The notes under the pieces: generated by a model
Told to the model about the DNA's origin: nothing
The model's input: the letters and a program-made list of their open reading frames with translations, nothing else
The model's database searches: none
In this document: piece after piece, positions 36,861-48,728 of the stretch
Position numbering within the stretch: the first letter of the stretch is position 1
Layout: each line of letters starts with the position of its first letter
Made by a program: the position numbers and the translations under genes
Assembly: GCA_012934845.2 (NCBI GenBank)
Contig: WNNJ02003654.1
Location: 1 to 64,000, forward strand
DNA length: 64,000 nt
From: Pomphorhynchus laevis
Taxonomy: Eukaryota > Acanthocephala > Palaeacanthocephala > Echinorhynchida > Pomphorhynchidae
Reading direction: 5' to 3'

Positions 36861-36900
36861 CATCCACATTAATGGCAATAAATGTGATAATGTTGATCCC
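36861..36900 (+). pseudogene. third cap exon, interrupted
   Basis: It starts after GGTTAG with IHINGNKCDNVD and is cut off by LINE sequence. The flank at 36720-36850 recurs diverged at 38060-38195, beyond the LINE. Confidence 0.65.
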
Positions 36901-38045
36901 GATATAACTCGATATCGCCTCACATACAGCGCGTTACCGGTAATTCACAACTATGTGCAGGACAAAGCTGCGATTTTGAATATGCAATTAGGGATCTTCG
37001 TTCTACTTTGACAAAGGATGCAAATGCTTGTCTGCTGCTAATAGATGCTCGGAATGCATACAACTGTATTAACCGTAAAGTTGCTCTGTCGAACATGAAT
37101 AATGTATGTACGGCTATGTCAAACATCTTAAATAACACCTATGGAGAAGACCCAGTGCACTAACATCTGGACAAATTTCCGTCAAGATGTTTGCTATGGT
37201 GTCCCGTAACATATTGTGCCGTATGATTTTGAGGCCTCCGGTTTTGCATGAAAGAACGTGCGTCAAGTAAAATAGAGCTCCACATTCGCATCGGTTCGGA
37301 CAGTCATCATGAAGTGTGTTATATCTTATGGATTATGCATCTCTGAACTCAATGCTGCTATACGACATCCATAGCTTTCAAACGGTTTTCCTCTTAGCCA
37401 CGATGACGCGCCGCGCTCAGAGGCATACTGAAGCAAGTGTTTCCATTTCCCATTCGTTTGATCATAAAGCTCGCTCAACTCTTCGTCGTACATTTGCTCA
37501 GGTACCGCCTCTATCCTTTTCTCACTTTAGAGAATTAATTCTCACTTTCGAGAATTAATGTTTGATATCAAAAGAAGGTTTCACCCAGGGTCATCTCATA
37601 GCTATGGTTGCTTTTGCATTCTCATCGAAACCCTTGATACTTCGATCTTCTAATAGATGCTCGTAATGCATACAACTGTATAAACCGTAAAGTTGCACTG
37701 TCGAACATGAATAATGTATAAAAGGCTATGTCAAACATCTTAAATAACACATATGGAGAATACCCAGTGCTCACTTTCGAGAATGAATGTTTGATATCGA
37801 AAGAAGGTTTCACCCAGAATGATCTCTATGCTATGGTTGCTTTTGCATCCGCAACGATACCGTTGGTACGTCGCCTTCAAAAATTACGCCCGTCTATAAA
37901 ACAGATATGACATGCGGATGATGCTTTGTGAATAGGGTCAGTTCAAGAAATATTAGAGTACCTATCGCACGTTAAAGCCATAGGTCCACAATACGGATTC
38001 TTCATAAACGAGCAAAAATGCCAGATACCGGTTCACCCATCAAGT
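36901..38045. mobile_element. rearranged fragments of a third LINE type
   Basis: Plus-strand 36970-37140 encodes LLIDARNAYNCINRKVALSN, a reverse transcriptase motif A region, and 37730-38040 encodes ISKEGFTQNDLYAMVAFAS, HADDAL and GPQYGFFINEQK (motifs B, C and the next block). Between them 37160-37420 on the minus strand encodes CECGALFYLTHVLSCKTGG and RHNMLRDTIA, the C-terminal zinc finger. 37640-37760 repeats part of 37040-37150. It is distinct from the two LINEs above and broken throughout. Confidence 0.7.
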
Positions 38046-38889
38046 TTTTCATTTTTAAATGTAGAATTTTGATTCGTTTAAAAATTATTTACCAAAAAAT
38101 TTACAAAAAATCAATTCAGTATTTTTTAATCTATTGAGAAACATATAGATCCACAAAATTCATACTTTTAATTGCTATCTATAGTAATCAATAAGAATCA
38201 TCTTTGGATTGTTTAGATATGAATGTCTACATTGAAATGCCATTTTATTATATCATTAAAGAAAGGCAGATGAATAAGCGTGTTAATACAGTCAAGTTAA
38301 TGATAAGATTCCTAATTTCACTATTTTTTACTCTGAGATATTGTGCTAAACATTGTTGTTTAACATTGTTTTAAACGTAGATATTCAATTAATATTAAAT
38401 GATATTTTTCGTAATAATCGTTTTAGTTCGTTTTTAATCAATGTATTATTTGTCCTTTTACCCCTATTAAAAAAGTGTGTTTATAACACAACTATGTAAA
38501 ACCATATTTTCATTTATATTACACCGACTTGAATAGTTACTGAAAAATAAAAACTTAAAACTGGATTTTATATTTAACATTACATTTTGATTAAGTTTCT
38601 TAAAACAATTTACTCATTTCTACACAAACGGATGAGAAGAATTTACATTAATTGATTAATTAATTTATTTTTATTAATTTATAATTTTTTATTTTACCAA
38701 TATCAATTTTTTCACACATTCATAAGACACGATATTATTAGTTAGAGTTGCATTGTATAATATACAATGCCACTTTTAAATACAACTTTTGTGTGTAAAA
38801 TATTTGTATGTAAAATTTCACACACTTCGTGTGTGAATTCTTTACTTAAAAGTCCGCCTATATTTATGTCATCTTTACATTTAATTATG

Positions 38890-39840
38890 AATTTTAAGGT
38901 CAGTGTATATTTTTCTTTTTATTATTAACATTTATTATCCGATAATAGTATTTTACATTACAATAACTGTTCATTATTATTTTATGTAATTTTGGATTCC
39001 AATATAATATAGGTCTTTATTATCTAATTCAACCTTTATACCCTTTTTATCCATTATAGAACAGTGACTTGTAATAATTGTTTCTAAACTCAACTCACTA
39101 CGTTCATATGTTGGGTTCACATTTAAATCATTAGAATTAACCTCTTTCATTAGTATATCATAATAAAGCTTTTTGCATATTAAGACAAAGTTATTACTAG
39201 CTTTCTCAATAGTTGTTATTATATAGTTATCCTGTAATTTAGTAAGTTCTTTATACATATCTTAATTAATTTTATTTTTTCTTTTATAATTGTTTGTTAT
39301 TTTCATTTTATTTTTAATTTTATCTAATTTATAGGTTTTCCAAATGTTTATCTTAGATATATTCGAGCTTTCACTATTAATCAGCTTACTAAAGTAATCA
39401 TTTAAGTTATTATATAACGAATTGTAAATTTTATTTTTGTCGTCGTTATTATTTAATATATATTTATACCCTTTTGATAGCAGCTTTCTTAATTCACAAT
39501 TTTCAATTAATTCTAGATTGTGTACATATATGTTCATTTATTTTATCAAAACTAAAACTTTTACAATTGCATTCTGTTTCCATTATGTTTATAATATTAT
39601 CGTTACATATTGATTTTAATTCTTTATTATAATTAAAAAATTTTCGTCCTAATGGTGGTAGGAGTTTATACCTTATTTTAGGAATATATTTACTTAAATC
39701 TGACCCTATTATTTCTTGACTTTTAGAATTATTTAAAAGTCCGGCTATATTTATGTTATCTATACATTTATTAATGAATTTTATGGTCAGTATATATATT
39801 TTTTTTGTTATTTTTAACATTTTTTGTCTGATTATAGTAT
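38890..39840 (-). mobile_element. PLE N-terminal half
   Basis: Three successive minus-strand frames cover the region before the reverse transcriptase core: 39503-39820 (KYIPKIRYKLLPPLGRKFF), 39262-39537 (LLSKGYKYILNNND) and 38977-39258 (QDNYIITTIEKASNNFVLI). The last is the conserved KxNxVITxxDK segment of PLEs. It appears to be the missing front part of the family at 4546. At least two frameshifts separate the frames. Confidence 0.75.
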
Positions 39841-42800
39841 TTTACATTACAATAACTGTCTATTATACAGCGTAATCTATCCTAGTCGTCAATTAATCTT
39901 TGATTTATGAAATAAATAAAATATTTTTTATTAATATTTTATTTTAAACATTAAATATTATTTATTATGTTTAATTTAAGTAAACCAATTAATTTATTTA
40001 ATTATTTATTATTAAATTTCAATATTTGAATTGTATTATTATTTATATATTATAATAAGTTAAAAATCTTTGCATTTTTTCTGTTCTATTTAAAAGTTTA
40101 AAATTTATTTTAAATGGATAATTCCATATAAACCATTTCTAATAAGTGGACACAGCTGAGAAAAAGAATATATATTTTTACACAACAAAACTGTCAAATA
40201 CATTCACAAAACAGTTACTACTGGAAAGAAAATAAATGGAAATTTACTGATTCATAGTTGCATCATCTAGAACAAGAAAATAAATATCAAGTCATTTCTA
40301 AATATAAATTTTTTAATTTTTAGATTTAATTAATATTTCACATTAAGGTTACTGTTTTAATATATTTGTGAAAGATACAATAGTGCACGTACTAGCGTGC
40401 ACTATTGTATTAATACTTAAAATATTTTCAAATTATTCTCCAAAATACTTGGTGTTTGAAAACATCAAACAGCACTAATTCATATGATTTATAGTAATAA
40501 TTCACAAAATTACCTTTCAGTAATAACATTAAAGTATGATAGTAACGAATCAATTGAACATCTCTATTAGAATCTTAATTATATTGAATTCATAATTCAT
40601 ATTGAATTTTAATTGGTATAATAAATGAATACGGTAGTATTTAATAAATTTTAAATTATTATTTTTTTTGAATGCTTTTTTAATAAATAAGGTTATTAGT
40701 AAAAAGTTATCATTTATAGTAATAATTCACAAAATAACATCAAACAGCACCATATAATTTTAGTCAAAAATGTTATTTTGTTATTCATAATTTTATTTAG
40801 TTTTGATTATGAAATTTAAATTATTTAAATTTATTTAAATTAGTTTATATACTTTTCTCCTTTTAAGATTGCAAAAATTTTAAGCTTACATTGAGAATAA
40901 GTGTTTAAATATTTAAATTTAGTTAATTATTATTTAAATTTAAGTAATTGAAAATTGTAATCTTAATATTTTCGGTACATTTTTTATTCCAAATTAAAAC
41001 CATCTTATAGTATAGATATTCAAAAGAAGCACGGTATTCTTCTTTAAACATTTGAATTCGTCAATTTTTATTAAGCGATTTGAAATATAATTTAAAAGTA
41101 AAATTATTTAAATAAATTAATTTGATTCAGTAAATAAATCAATATATACATTCCCATGAAACGCCGAATGATAATTTTAATATTACAATATTAAAATAAT
41201 TAATATTAATTTTAATATTAAAATAATTTTTATAAATATAATTTATCTAATTTAATCCAATAGATTAAATCATATAGCGCCATTACATCGTCTCACAATA
41301 ATTCCTGCCAGAAAATATTTTTTCATGTATAGACTGACAGAGGAAAACAAAAGTTATATTTTAAAATATACTAATTTTGTATTTATATTTTGAAATTTAA
41401 ATTTAATTTTGAAACTGAAATTAATAATTCTTTAATTATTAATTTATTAATTAATTCTTTAATTCTTTGTAGCAGAATGAGTAGAACTTTGATTTTTGTA
41501 AGATTGAGAATGGTGATTGAACGCATATATGTCTATTAAAGAAAGTTCAGTTTTATTTCGTAAAAGGCATGGCAACCAACATCTGCTTTGGCATATCGCT
41601 GTATTGCAGAGCTTACAAAGATTAAGTTTTCGTTTCAAGATTTTTCTTCAAGTAGGATGGTTATCTACCTTAGAGTAAACTGCCTTACTGCCTTTACTAA
41701 TTCTTCAGCTGATATATTTTCAAATCTCAAGCTATGATGACTGACGACATTTCATTTGGTAACGGATTTTTTTTACTATTTCTTCGTTGACATTAATACC
41801 TGCTGGATGCAATTTTTGAAGTAATTATTCGACATTTTGATCATCTATCTAATCGCATAAATATGCAACATGATGTTTTTTGTCTTTATCTTCAAGAATT
41901 CGGATTGCAGAATGTGGCGTGCCGTATGATAATAACCGCTAGACCAGATTTTGCAATTCAAAATCCACACTAGGATAAGATTTGATAACGTGTATGATAA
42001 TAGTGAGTATGCGTTCCAAAAGAGTGAGTATGAAAAGTTACTCGAAAATTTATAGATATAATCAAAACTAGCTTTAAAAAATGTGAATTATTCAAAACAA
42101 TAATTATATAATTAATAATATAATAATTCTTTATAATATAATACTTTTAGTGATTAAACGCGTTTAAAGCACACAAACTCATTATTGTAATAAAACTATT
42201 TTAAAAGAAAAATGCCAAATTTGTACTATAAATAATAATATTTAATTGATTTTTATTTTAATATTAAATTCATAATATTTTATTGGTTTTAAAATAAAAG
42301 CTCATATCATCGTTTGCTTTGAAACATTAGTCAAATTAAATATTATGAATAATAATATTTGATTGATTCCAAATAAAACTTTTTTAATTGATTTTATTTT
42401 AATATATCGTTGTTTATATTTAATTGATTTTAGAATATATAAAAGTTGAAATACTTTTCAATAAGGTATTCCAGATTTGGTAACTATAGAAAATTTCAAA
42501 ATCAAAAGTTTTTGTATAACCGTTGAACTGACATTGTCTAGAAATTATGCAAATGAATATTTAGTATCAATTAAAAGTCATCAAACTATTCTAAAAATGT
42601 TGTAAAAGACGAATAAAATAATAATTATAATGTTTGAGTTAATATATAATTAACTTCTAACTTGCTTTAAGGCGAAAATAGTTTGTATACCATTAATTCT
42701 TCTTTGCTTTAAAGGTACGGAAACGATGGATGAAGTGGTACGAAACCGTTGCTGTATCTAATGAAAGTACAGAAAAATATTTAAATGTTGAATAAAGAAC

Positions 42801-45180
42801 GTTAAAAATTATTAAAAAAATTAAAATGTATAATTTTTAAAAAAATATATACATTTTTTAAGGAAGTTAAAAAATGCTGCTAAAAAAGTTAATAATGATG
42901 TCATCATGACATCATTATATTCTCATAGCTCGATCAGCCCCTACTCAATATTGGACTAATGTGTTGCTGCTATTATACCATAGACAAACATAAAGACTCA
43001 ACGTCTTACCGTTATTTTTTTCCATTTCAAGGATCCTATTTAGCTATGACTGACACATTTTAATTTTAAAAATTATTACTATTATTTTAAAAAATTTCTG
43101 AGGGATTTTTTTATAAAAATCGATTTTTTCACGAAAACTACCATCATTTATTCCAGTTGATGCAAAAAATTTATAGCTGGTTATTGAAATTTAAAATTCC
43201 TATTTATTCTTTTAGAATTATAAATAATAAGTGCTTAATCTTATAAAATAATTAATTGATAATATAATCACGGATGAATTACCGATAAATTATAAATTAT
43301 TAAAATTTAAAATATTGGCTTTCGTTTTTAGAAATATTAATAAGCTGATCAAGACTATCGGAATAATAATGCTAAACTTATAAGATAACTATTTTCAAAA
43401 TTATTAAATTATAATGTGCCTCGTGGATTTCAAATTAAAATGTGACTGGTTGATTTAACATACACTTTTCGGTTAAAAGCTACTTTCATCTGTTTACGAT
43501 ACCAAATGCTAGAAGTAACTGTGTCGTCAAACAACTGTTTTTTTTTCGTTGGCAGTAGGACAACTGTTTTTGCAATTATTTAGGACAAGGACCAAGTTAT
43601 AATTAGTTATACAGCAACCGACTTGGCTGCCACGAAGCAGGTTATTAATAAGTCACTTGATCTATATGCGGTTACATCATACGGCTTTTTCAAAGAAGCC
43701 GTATGATTTTTAATCGTATGAGAATATAAGGCAAAACTACGTAGTCATCGAATGTTAACTTATCAACGTCAAATTTACTGAAATTAACTCTATGACAATT
43801 GTATTTAAATTACCTTACAAAAACAATTAGTCGTTACTTTGCTCAATGCAAAATATAGAAGGAAAATTTAAAGTGTATTCTCTACATGATTTCACTGAGA
43901 ATTTTAAATACAATAAAACCTTTCTTATTTATTGATATGTCAGCAATAAGCCAAACATGTTTAATTTAGACTTAAGAAAAATAAATTTCCTTTTGTAATT
44001 TTAATCTAATTTCATGAATATAAGTAATCTAATTTATAAAGAGTTGTAAGCATCACAGATTGTATAAGATATCGAAACTCTCTTCAATAAAGTAAGAATG
44101 TATCAATAAGGTAAAATATAAAAACAATTATTTTGTTACGTTGAAAAATAATAAATACATTGACGATTAAAAAATAATTTATTTTCTATTAAACAATAAA
44201 TTTTATTTTGATGTAAATTTTGTTTTATTCCTTATTTCTTAATTTTTTTGCTGCATTTTTGTGTTCACATAAAATATATGAAAATATTTTATCTTAAATA
44301 ATTAAAATAAAATGATTTTAAAGCTTTGGACAATCTAAAAACCATTTTGTAAAGTGTTTTGTCTTGAGAATGATAATTTTAAAGAATAAAATAATTTGTA
44401 AAAAACAAATCGATCCTTCCGTTCAATCAAAATTAAAATGTAATAACAGTTATTTAATAATACAAGTAACTTTACGATTACTTCCCATTGTAGTTTATGA
44501 TAATATCTTTTAAGTATATTTTAAGTTATTTTATTAAAAATTTAATAAAAATTTCCGAAAGGAGAGATAATTTTCGAACTCACTCGAGCGCAATAAAAAC
44601 AAGTCGCGTTAAAGAACGAAAATTACCAAAACAGTGTTCTGGTAGTTTTGGATAGATTTGTTAGCTTATAAAATAAAAAATTATTAGAGTTAAATACACA
44701 TAAATCATCAATACATCGAAACATGTATTTCATATTTTTATATAATTTAGATTTATTTTTTAAACAGTTATGAACAAATCCATATTCTATAAAGCTTTAA
44801 AAAGGTCAGCTTTAATTGAAGTACTTACTTAATAAATAATGCAAAATTTGAAAATAAGTCCCAAAGACGACACTATTTTTGATGTCACTTTTTTTTGTAA
44901 AATTACAGTAGTCATTTCCCATTAAGCTCACTTATTATTAATTTAATAATAAGTGAACTTTATTACGATAAATTTGTTCACTTATTGGATAAAAATTATT
45001 AAAGTTAGACACACATATATAATCAATATATCGAAACATATATTTCAAATATTTATAATTCTTTAAAGTATAAAATAGTTTAAATTGAAGTTAATTTAAT
45101 GTTCATATCCAGATATATACCTTCTTTATAATTAATATTGGTTTTATTAATATTGTTAGCTTATAGAATAAAAAATTATT
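39841..45180. other. long AT-rich stretch without recognised genes
   Basis: Mostly low-complexity A/T sequence. It contains perfect hairpins at 40375-40410 (15-bp arms), 42892-42918, 43676-43707 (12-bp arms) and 44928-44956 (14-bp arms). A repeat around AAAGAACGAAAATTACCAAAAC at 44570-44650 recurs at 45650-45770. A coding-like remnant is listed separately. It lies between LRR exon groups, so it may be intron. Confidence 0.5.
41480..41970 (-). other. unrecognised decayed coding-like region
   Basis: The minus strand has open runs with less AT than the flanks, such as LLQKLHPAGINVNEE, interrupted by several stops. No family was recognised. Confidence 0.25.
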
Positions 45181-45190
45181 TGAGTTATAT

Positions 45191-45232
45191 ATATTGCCTT
45201 TAAGTAGGCAATTGCCTTCTTAAAGGCAATAT
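45191..45232. repeat. nested perfect hairpin
   Basis: 14-bp perfect arms (ATATTGCCTTTAAG and complement) enclose a 12-nt palindrome AGGCAATTGCCT built from the same letters. Confidence 0.8.
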
Positions 45233-45289
45233 GTTTGTTATTATGTTAATTTATGTTAATTTTTTGTTATTTTTGTTAATTTATGTTTG

Positions 45290-45640
45290 TTATTTTTATT
45301 TGATTTTCAGTTTTATCTTATATATTAGTTTTCCAACGATTTATCTTATATGTATTTAAGCTTTCGCTATAATTTAGCTCACCGAAGTAAGATTGTAGAA
45401 AGAATTTTAAAATTTCTTATTCTTGACAAAGTTATTACAAAGTATACCAACAGTTGCTATTATATATTTATCATTTAATTTATATATGTCTTTATAAATT
45501 TTTCTATTTTATAATAGTTTCTTATTTTATTTGATTTTTAATCTAAAAAAAACAAATTATAATTAATATATAATATTTCCCAATTTTAATCTTTGATGTA
45601 TTTAAGCTTTCGTTAAATCAAATTACTAATCAAATCAACG
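45290..45640 (-). mobile_element. small PLE fragments
   Basis: Two repeated pieces resemble the N-terminal PLE region at 39300-39420 (the AAGCTTTCGCTA..TTAGCTCACCGAAG block). They are short and broken. Confidence 0.45.
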
Positions 45641-46496
45641 TACTATAGTAAGCAGAGATAATTTTTGAACTCACTTGGGAGAAATGAAAACACGTCGCGA
45701 TAAAGAACGAAAATTACCAAAACACAGTCTTTCAAAAACTGAAAAACAATCGCAATCACAATCGGTAGTTTTCGTTATTAAAATTATTTGGTTAATAATA
45801 CAAAATTTAAATAAAAATAACTGATTTTTATCAGTTATTTCTGTTTTAACGATTTGAGGTTATGTTAATTTATGTTAATTTTTTGTTATTTTTATTAATT
45901 TATGTTTGTTATTTTTATTTGATTTTCAGTTCTATCTTTTTCGTTATTAAAATTATTTGGTACAAATAATACAAAATTTTGATTTGAGGTGAAAAAGCAA
46001 AAATTAAATTTTATATCCAAAAGTTTAAGTAATGAACTATTTACTTACTACTAAATCTAAAAGTTTGATTGCTACTTATCTAACTTTGATAATACTTTCT
46101 AACAAAAGTATTTTTTTCTGGTAATTTATATGAAAACAAAGTATTAACAAAAATATTAGTTGAAGTGTGTTAAAATTACTTTAAGTAATATATAAATATA
46201 TGAATATATATTTATATATAAATATATATAAATAAATATTTCTTTATTTATATATAAATAAAAATATAACAAAAAAATTTGTTAAATAAAATATATTAAA
46301 ATAAATATATAAATAATAAATATTAAATGTTTATATATAAATATTTATATATAAAAAATTTATATATAAATATTATATAATATATAAATATTTATACATA
46401 AATATTTATATAAAAAAATTTTTATGTAAATATATATTAATACTTGTTATTTGTCTAAATATAGATGTCGCTACCTTTTAATAATTTTGATTTATT

Positions 46497-47440
46497 AAAA
46501 TATTTAAGGATTCTATTAATTCAATTTTATCCATATATTTATATTTATTTGATAGTTTAATTTTTGTTAGATAGGCGTTATAATTATTATAACATATATA
46601 TGTATATCTTTTTCCGAATATAAGATTAATTAATTTTACTAACGCTTCTTTAATATCTGCTAAATCTAGATTTGTATAAAGCGTACTAAAATCGTATGTA
46701 TTTATATTTTGAAAATTTATTCATTTTGTCTGTTCTAAAAATTCTTTTGTAGAATTAATACTGAAATAGTGTTTTATACTAGTATTAATTTCGATTACCT
46801 TGCAATATTTTTTAAAGTGTGCTTTAATTACTTTAAGTATTTTATTCATATAGACAGAAAGTGGTTTTAATGTACATTTAAACGCACTACCATATCTTAT
46901 CCATTATAGAAGAATGACGTTTAATAATTGTTTCTAAATTTAAATTACTACATTCATATGTTGTGTTTATATTTAAATCATTATAATTAACTTCTTTCAT
47001 CAAAATTATTAGTTAAAGTGTTTTATAATTACTATAAGTATTTTATATAATATAAATTCCAATAGATTATAAGTATAGTTTTATTACATGATTAAACCTT
47101 TATACACTTTTTATCATTTTATCACTGTCCACACCGAACAGTGACTTGTAAGTCACTGTTCAGTGTGCTTTAATTACTTAATTAGTCACTGTGTTTTAAT
47201 TACTTTAAGTATTTTATTCATATAGACAGAAAGTGGTTTTAATGTACATTTAAACGCACTACATATGAACCTAGGTTTTATTGGATTTTATGTAATTTTG
47301 GATTCCAATATAATATAGGTATAGTTTTATTATCTGATTCAACCTTTATACCCTTTTTATCCATTGTAGAACAGTGACTTTTAATATTTGTTACTAAACC
47401 TGCATCACTACGCTTATATGTATCTTTTAAATTGTTGTTA
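46497..47440 (-). mobile_element. PLE reverse transcriptase fragments
   Basis: 46497-46890 is the inverted counterpart of 4560-4940 at high identity. 46890-47020 and 47215-47430 carry N-terminal and fingers segments, including the piece seen at 6800-6890. The copy is rearranged, with one segment present twice. Confidence 0.75.
47130..47167. repeat. hairpin made from PLE sequence
   Basis: GAACAGTGACTT, a two-base loop, then the exact inverse; the stem extends to 18 bp with one mismatch. Only one arm is expected from PLE coding sequence (compare 39059-39075). Confidence 0.75.
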
Positions 47441-47978
47441 GGGACTTTCTTTTAAAAGTGGAATAGTGGAAAAATGTTATTATCACGAAATCTAAACAAA
47501 TAAATATCTGATTTTATGCTTAATAGTTTAAATTTAAACAATTTTTATAGAATTTGATCAAATTTCAGACAAAATTTTTATTAAAAAATTGCCAAAATTT
47601 GTAATGATATTGTTCTTAACATTTTCATATTTGTTTAATAAAAAAATAAAAACGTGGTCTTGCAGAAATAATTATATTACACAGATATATTGCATAAAAA
47701 TCAAGATTATTTTAATTGAAGTTATTAATCTGAACCAAACCAATAACTTATTTACTTATTAACCAGATTTTTATGGAATTCACAGTTTAATAAAAACAAT
47801 TGAATACTGTGTTTAAAGTTGTAGGTCTATGTTAACAGGAGCAAAATTTGTAAGGAATGATCTGCCACAACCAGAAGAATGTCAACTCACAGATGCAATC
47901 AAGATAAATTAAATTATTGTATAAATATTTAATATACTAGATAATAGTCAAATAATTATCAATATTAATATTAATTTG

Positions 47979-48728
47979 CTATTTTTTGGTTACCTTGCAA
48001 ATATTCCGCTTTCGTGATCCTTTTAACGTCTTCAATTGATTTTCCATGGTACTGTTATTGCTATCTTTAATAATATGTTCCAATTCATCAATGTATGAAA
48101 TTGCTCCTTTTAGAATTTCAACTTTGGGGATTTTTTGACTTGAATTCGTGCACGTTCTAGATTTTAACGATTCGAAAGCATCATTCACTTTTCTTAATCT
48201 TCTTCGCTCTCTCATGGTTGCTGCTTTTCTACGATCGTCATTTGAATTCGCTTTTACTCTTTTCTGTATTTTAGTATTTGATGTCCACTGATTAACAGAT
48301 TCAGCTTTCTCTGAAATTTGTGACCAGAGTAGAGGTTGCATTTCTTGTGATTGATATTCATCAAAAATCGGATACGTCTTTCTTTCTAATTCGGTAGAAA
48401 CAAGTGCAAACGAACAATATTGGTTTCGCTGATCCTGGTAAGGGGCGGATGGCATATATTGGCTGCATTTATATGAAATATTTTGATTATCTGCATAATA
48501 TGCTTGGCAGTTAATTAAGTTGTTTCCATAGTTGTCATTGTATGCTTCGCCCTTATTATATATTTTAACACAAGGTCTATCTTCATTTTGATGTGGCAAG
48601 CATATCCGTGGATGGCGATATAACTGATGAACAGTTGCTCCTTCCTTAATCGAATTGTTTTCTCGGGATAACAATTCTGTAAAACAATTTAACTGTTGAT
48701 CATAATATAATCTATCGTTTGTATACAT
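47979..48728 (-). CDS. MyoD-family bHLH transcription factor
   Basis: A single-exon frame of 249 codons from ATG at 48728 to TAG at 47979. Residues about 166-221 form the basic helix-loop-helix: [20 protein letters not shown], then [20 protein letters not shown]. Ala170-Thr171 in the basic region is the myogenic signature, and the PKVEIL..AI.YI helix 2 is that of MyoD/Myf5/nautilus. Such factors bind CANNTG E-boxes as dimers with E proteins and specify muscle. The His/Cys-rich segment before the basic region seems reduced to an LLW tripeptide (133-135), about 30 residues upstream and without the cysteines. The N-terminus is rich in Y, N and Q. The C-terminus after the domain is short and basic. 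A TATA-like TTTTATATA lies near 48968, and a CAGATG E-box near 48872. It sits between LRR exon groups on the opposite strand. Confidence 0.9.
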   Translation of the reverse strand: MYTNDRLYYDQQLNCFTELLSRENNSIKEGATVHQLYRHPRICLPHQNEDRPCVKIYNKGEAYNDNYGNNLINCQAYYADNQNISYKCSQYMPSAPYQDQRNQYCSFALVSTELERKTYPIFDEYQSQEMQPLLWSQISEKAESVNQWTSNTKIQKRVKANSNDDRRKAATMRERRRLRKVNDAFESLKSRTCTNSSQKIPKVEILKGAISYIDELEHIIKDSNNSTMENQLKTLKGSRKRNICKVTKK

